Assembly (NCBI GenBank): GCA_013399305.1
Contig: VXAI01000164.1
Location: 931,839 to 995,838 of the forward strand
DNA: 64,000 nt
From: Rostratula benghalensis
Lineage: Eukaryota > Chordata > Aves > Charadriiformes > Rostratulidae
Direction of reading: 5' to 3'
Part shown: positions 62,401 through 64,000 of the stretch, piece after piece
Layout: the number at the start of each line of letters is the position of its first letter
How positions within the stretch are numbered: position 1 is the stretch's first letter
Made by a program: the position numbers and the translations under genes
Notes under the pieces: generated by a model
Seen by the model: the letters and a program-made list of their open reading frames with translations, nothing else
What the model was told of the DNA's origin: nothing
Database searches by the model: none

Positions 62401-64000
62401 GTCCCCAGGCAACCCTTAGAGCTATGGTAACTGCCAGAAATTGCATAATGGCCTGTCTGGCTCTCTGGCCTGACCCTGTGAGGCTGTTCTTACGTGCTTT
62501 TCCCTCTGTCCAATGTGGCTAATCCATCAAATGCTATTTGGAATGGCAAGAGGGTAAAGGGACGAAAAAACATCTGTTCCCCGATGTCTTTTCAAGGAAT
62601 TATCTCAGGTTCAACCAGCATTCCAGTTTCAGTTTAGCTCTTGAGGTACCAGGTGTGGGCTGGCTTCCTGAACGCCAAAGGAGTGTGTATGCATAAACCT
62701 CTGTACCAGTTCCTCAAATGCTGTGGAAAGGTTTAGGGGTCAGACACTGTGCTCTGCAAATGCTTATGACCAGTTTTCCTTCCATGTTGTGTCCAGCTTG
62801 CAACACAGTGTAACACAGTGTGCTAGAAAAAGTAGTCCAAAACCACCATAGAATCTCTTGGCCATCTCCGCTCTGCGCTCCTTATCCCTCCAACGGGAAG
62901 GTTCACTGAACTGAATTCATGCATTCACACTGTGAGCGACCTCCTAAGCCTCCCATAACCTGCATCCACGAAGAGAGAGGGCACAGGAAGCATCTTCAGG
63001 TACAGGCAGCTTCAGACTGGCCTTACTAGACACAAGATGTCTCCAGGGACATCTCTTACGTGCCTGTTCACTGGAGTCTTAGTTCTAAGGCGTACATAGA
63101 GACAAGGAGGATAATAAATCTTGCTGGAAAAATAGCTTTTGCTACCATGAACATGGAGGTAGCAGGTAACCCAGATAACCTGAATGAATGATAGAGAATT
63201 GACTGCAATTGCACACGTGGTGAAACACTTCTGAGCTTTCCTCAATTCCCTCCAATTTTCCTGAATATCAGTCACGGAAACAGGCAGCTACCACCTCACC
63301 AGACAGCACAGAGAAAATACAATATCATGCTTGTCCTGGTTTCAGCTGGGATAGAGTTAACGTTCTTCCTAGTAGCTGCTGTGTTACGGATTTAGTAGGA
63401 GAACAATGCTGGTAACACATATTGGTTTAGTTGTTGCTAAGTGATGTTCACATTAATCAAAGCCTTTTTCATCTTCCCACAGGTGGAACATAGACTGGAC
63501 ACTCTGGCCAAACGAATATTCCATACCATAGACATCATGCTCAGTATATACATGGGGGTTGCCCAGGGGACAAGAGAGCTGTGATGGCTGCTCAGGATGG
63601 GCTGGGTAATTGGGCATTGGATGGTGAGAGTGACTTGTGCTGCATCACTTTATTTGGTATATCCTTTTACCCCTATCAGTAGCTGTACTAGCATTGTTGT
63701 TTTCCTTTTCCATCGCTATTCCCTCAAACTGTCTTTATCTCAACGCGTCAAGCCTTTTTCTGTTTCTCATCTTTTCTCCCCCTTCTCCCTGCCCTACTGG
63801 CAGGCAGGGTGAGCCAGCAGCTGCCTGGTCCCGCTTGCTTGCAGGGGTTAAATCACGACAATGCTCCATCTACCGCCACGGCTCCAGTCGGGGTCACCTC
63901 GGTGTCTCTTAAGTCCTGTTCCCGGGAATGAGCTACACCGCTCTGACCCCAGCAACATCAGCGCTGCCAACGAGACACCGCCACCCCCCCCACAAAAACC
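59473..64000 (-). other. RRP1B: RRP1B intron 1 (partial)
   Basis: No RRP1B N-terminal coding sequence (expected motifs like RDRAVKKLR and YISVKTQ) was found on the minus strand between exon 2 and the right edge. CpG content rises only in the last 140 bp, so the CpG-rich first exon and promoter should lie just beyond 64000. The stretch contains the solo LTR at 63332..63860 and otherwise unique AT-rich sequence in which I see nothing. Confidence 0.75.
63332..63860 (+). mobile_element. Solo LTR of an ERVL-like avian endogenous retrovirus
   Basis: This 529-bp element starts TGTCCTGGTTTCAGCTGGGA and ends GGGGTTAAATCACGACA, with TG...CA termini. The body resembles a family of LTRs widespread in neoavian birds (AGAGTTAACGTTCTTCCTAG, TTAGTTGTTGCTAAGT, CTTTATCTCAACGCGTCAAG). 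It is flanked on both sides by ATGCT (63327..63331 and 63861..63865), an exact 5-bp target-site duplication, which fixes both ends. A TATA-like agtatata lies at 63543..63550. No internal retroviral genes are present, so it is a recombination product of a provirus. It is antisense to RRP1B, in its first intron. Family assignment is from memory of the consensus. Confidence 0.9.

Noticed and set aside
63597..63912. Two plus frames near the right edge
   Set aside because: They lie in the solo LTR, which is non-coding.
63861..64000. Possible RRP1B exon 1 in the CpG-richer terminal 140 bp
   Set aside because: All minus-strand frames were read; none gives the expected RRP1 N-terminus, and the one open frame (VSLAALMLLGS...) does not resemble it.

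Overview
This is a stretch of a bird genome. The sequence shows a compact vertebrate layout with GT-AG introns, many truncated CR1 LINE copies with the typical 3' ends (fused ATTCTATG/ATTCTGTG octamers, no poly-A tail), and a solo LTR of the ERVL-like kind common in Neoaves. No bacterial, phage or plasmid content is visible. The species cannot be fixed from the sequence; a neoavian, possibly a passerine, is my guess.

Two protein genes can be read, both on the minus strand. (1) PDXK, pyridoxal kinase: coding exon 1 (26222..26314) lies in a CpG-island promoter (about 25600..26900) and exon 2 (5384..5438) lies 20.8 kb downstream. Exon 3 and the rest of the gene fall beyond the left edge. (2) RRP1B, a nucleolar ribosome-biogenesis protein and protein phosphatase 1 regulator: fifteen coding exons from 59472 down to the stop codon at 43590. 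All splice phases agree and give 704 complete codons plus a split first codon. Only the first coding exon is missing; it should lie right of 64000. The order RRP1B then PDXK, in the same orientation, matches human 21q22.3.

Region by region: 1-5383 is PDXK intron 2 with two abutting CR1 fragments and a cluster of GATA motifs. 5439-26221 is PDXK intron 1, mostly AT-rich and unremarkable, with one old CR1 and simple repeats. 25600-26900 is the PDXK CpG-island promoter. 26900-42200 is intergenic with several CR1 fragments and no gene I can support. 42200-43589 probably holds the RRP1B 3' UTR. 43590-59472 is the RRP1B exon-intron body, with a CR1 in the intron between exons 9 and 10. 59473-64000 is RRP1B intron 1, with a solo LTR flanked by an exact 5-bp target-site duplication.

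The two genes have no direct pathway link: PDXK makes pyridoxal 5'-phosphate in the cytosol and RRP1B acts in the nucleolus. Their adjacency is conserved synteny. I found no undescribed multi-gene system. The points most worth a second look are a 27-nt cryptic or poison exon candidate in RRP1B, a 20-nt constitutive micro-exon, the conserved pair of PP1 docking motifs, the GATA cluster in PDXK intron 2 and the solo LTR.
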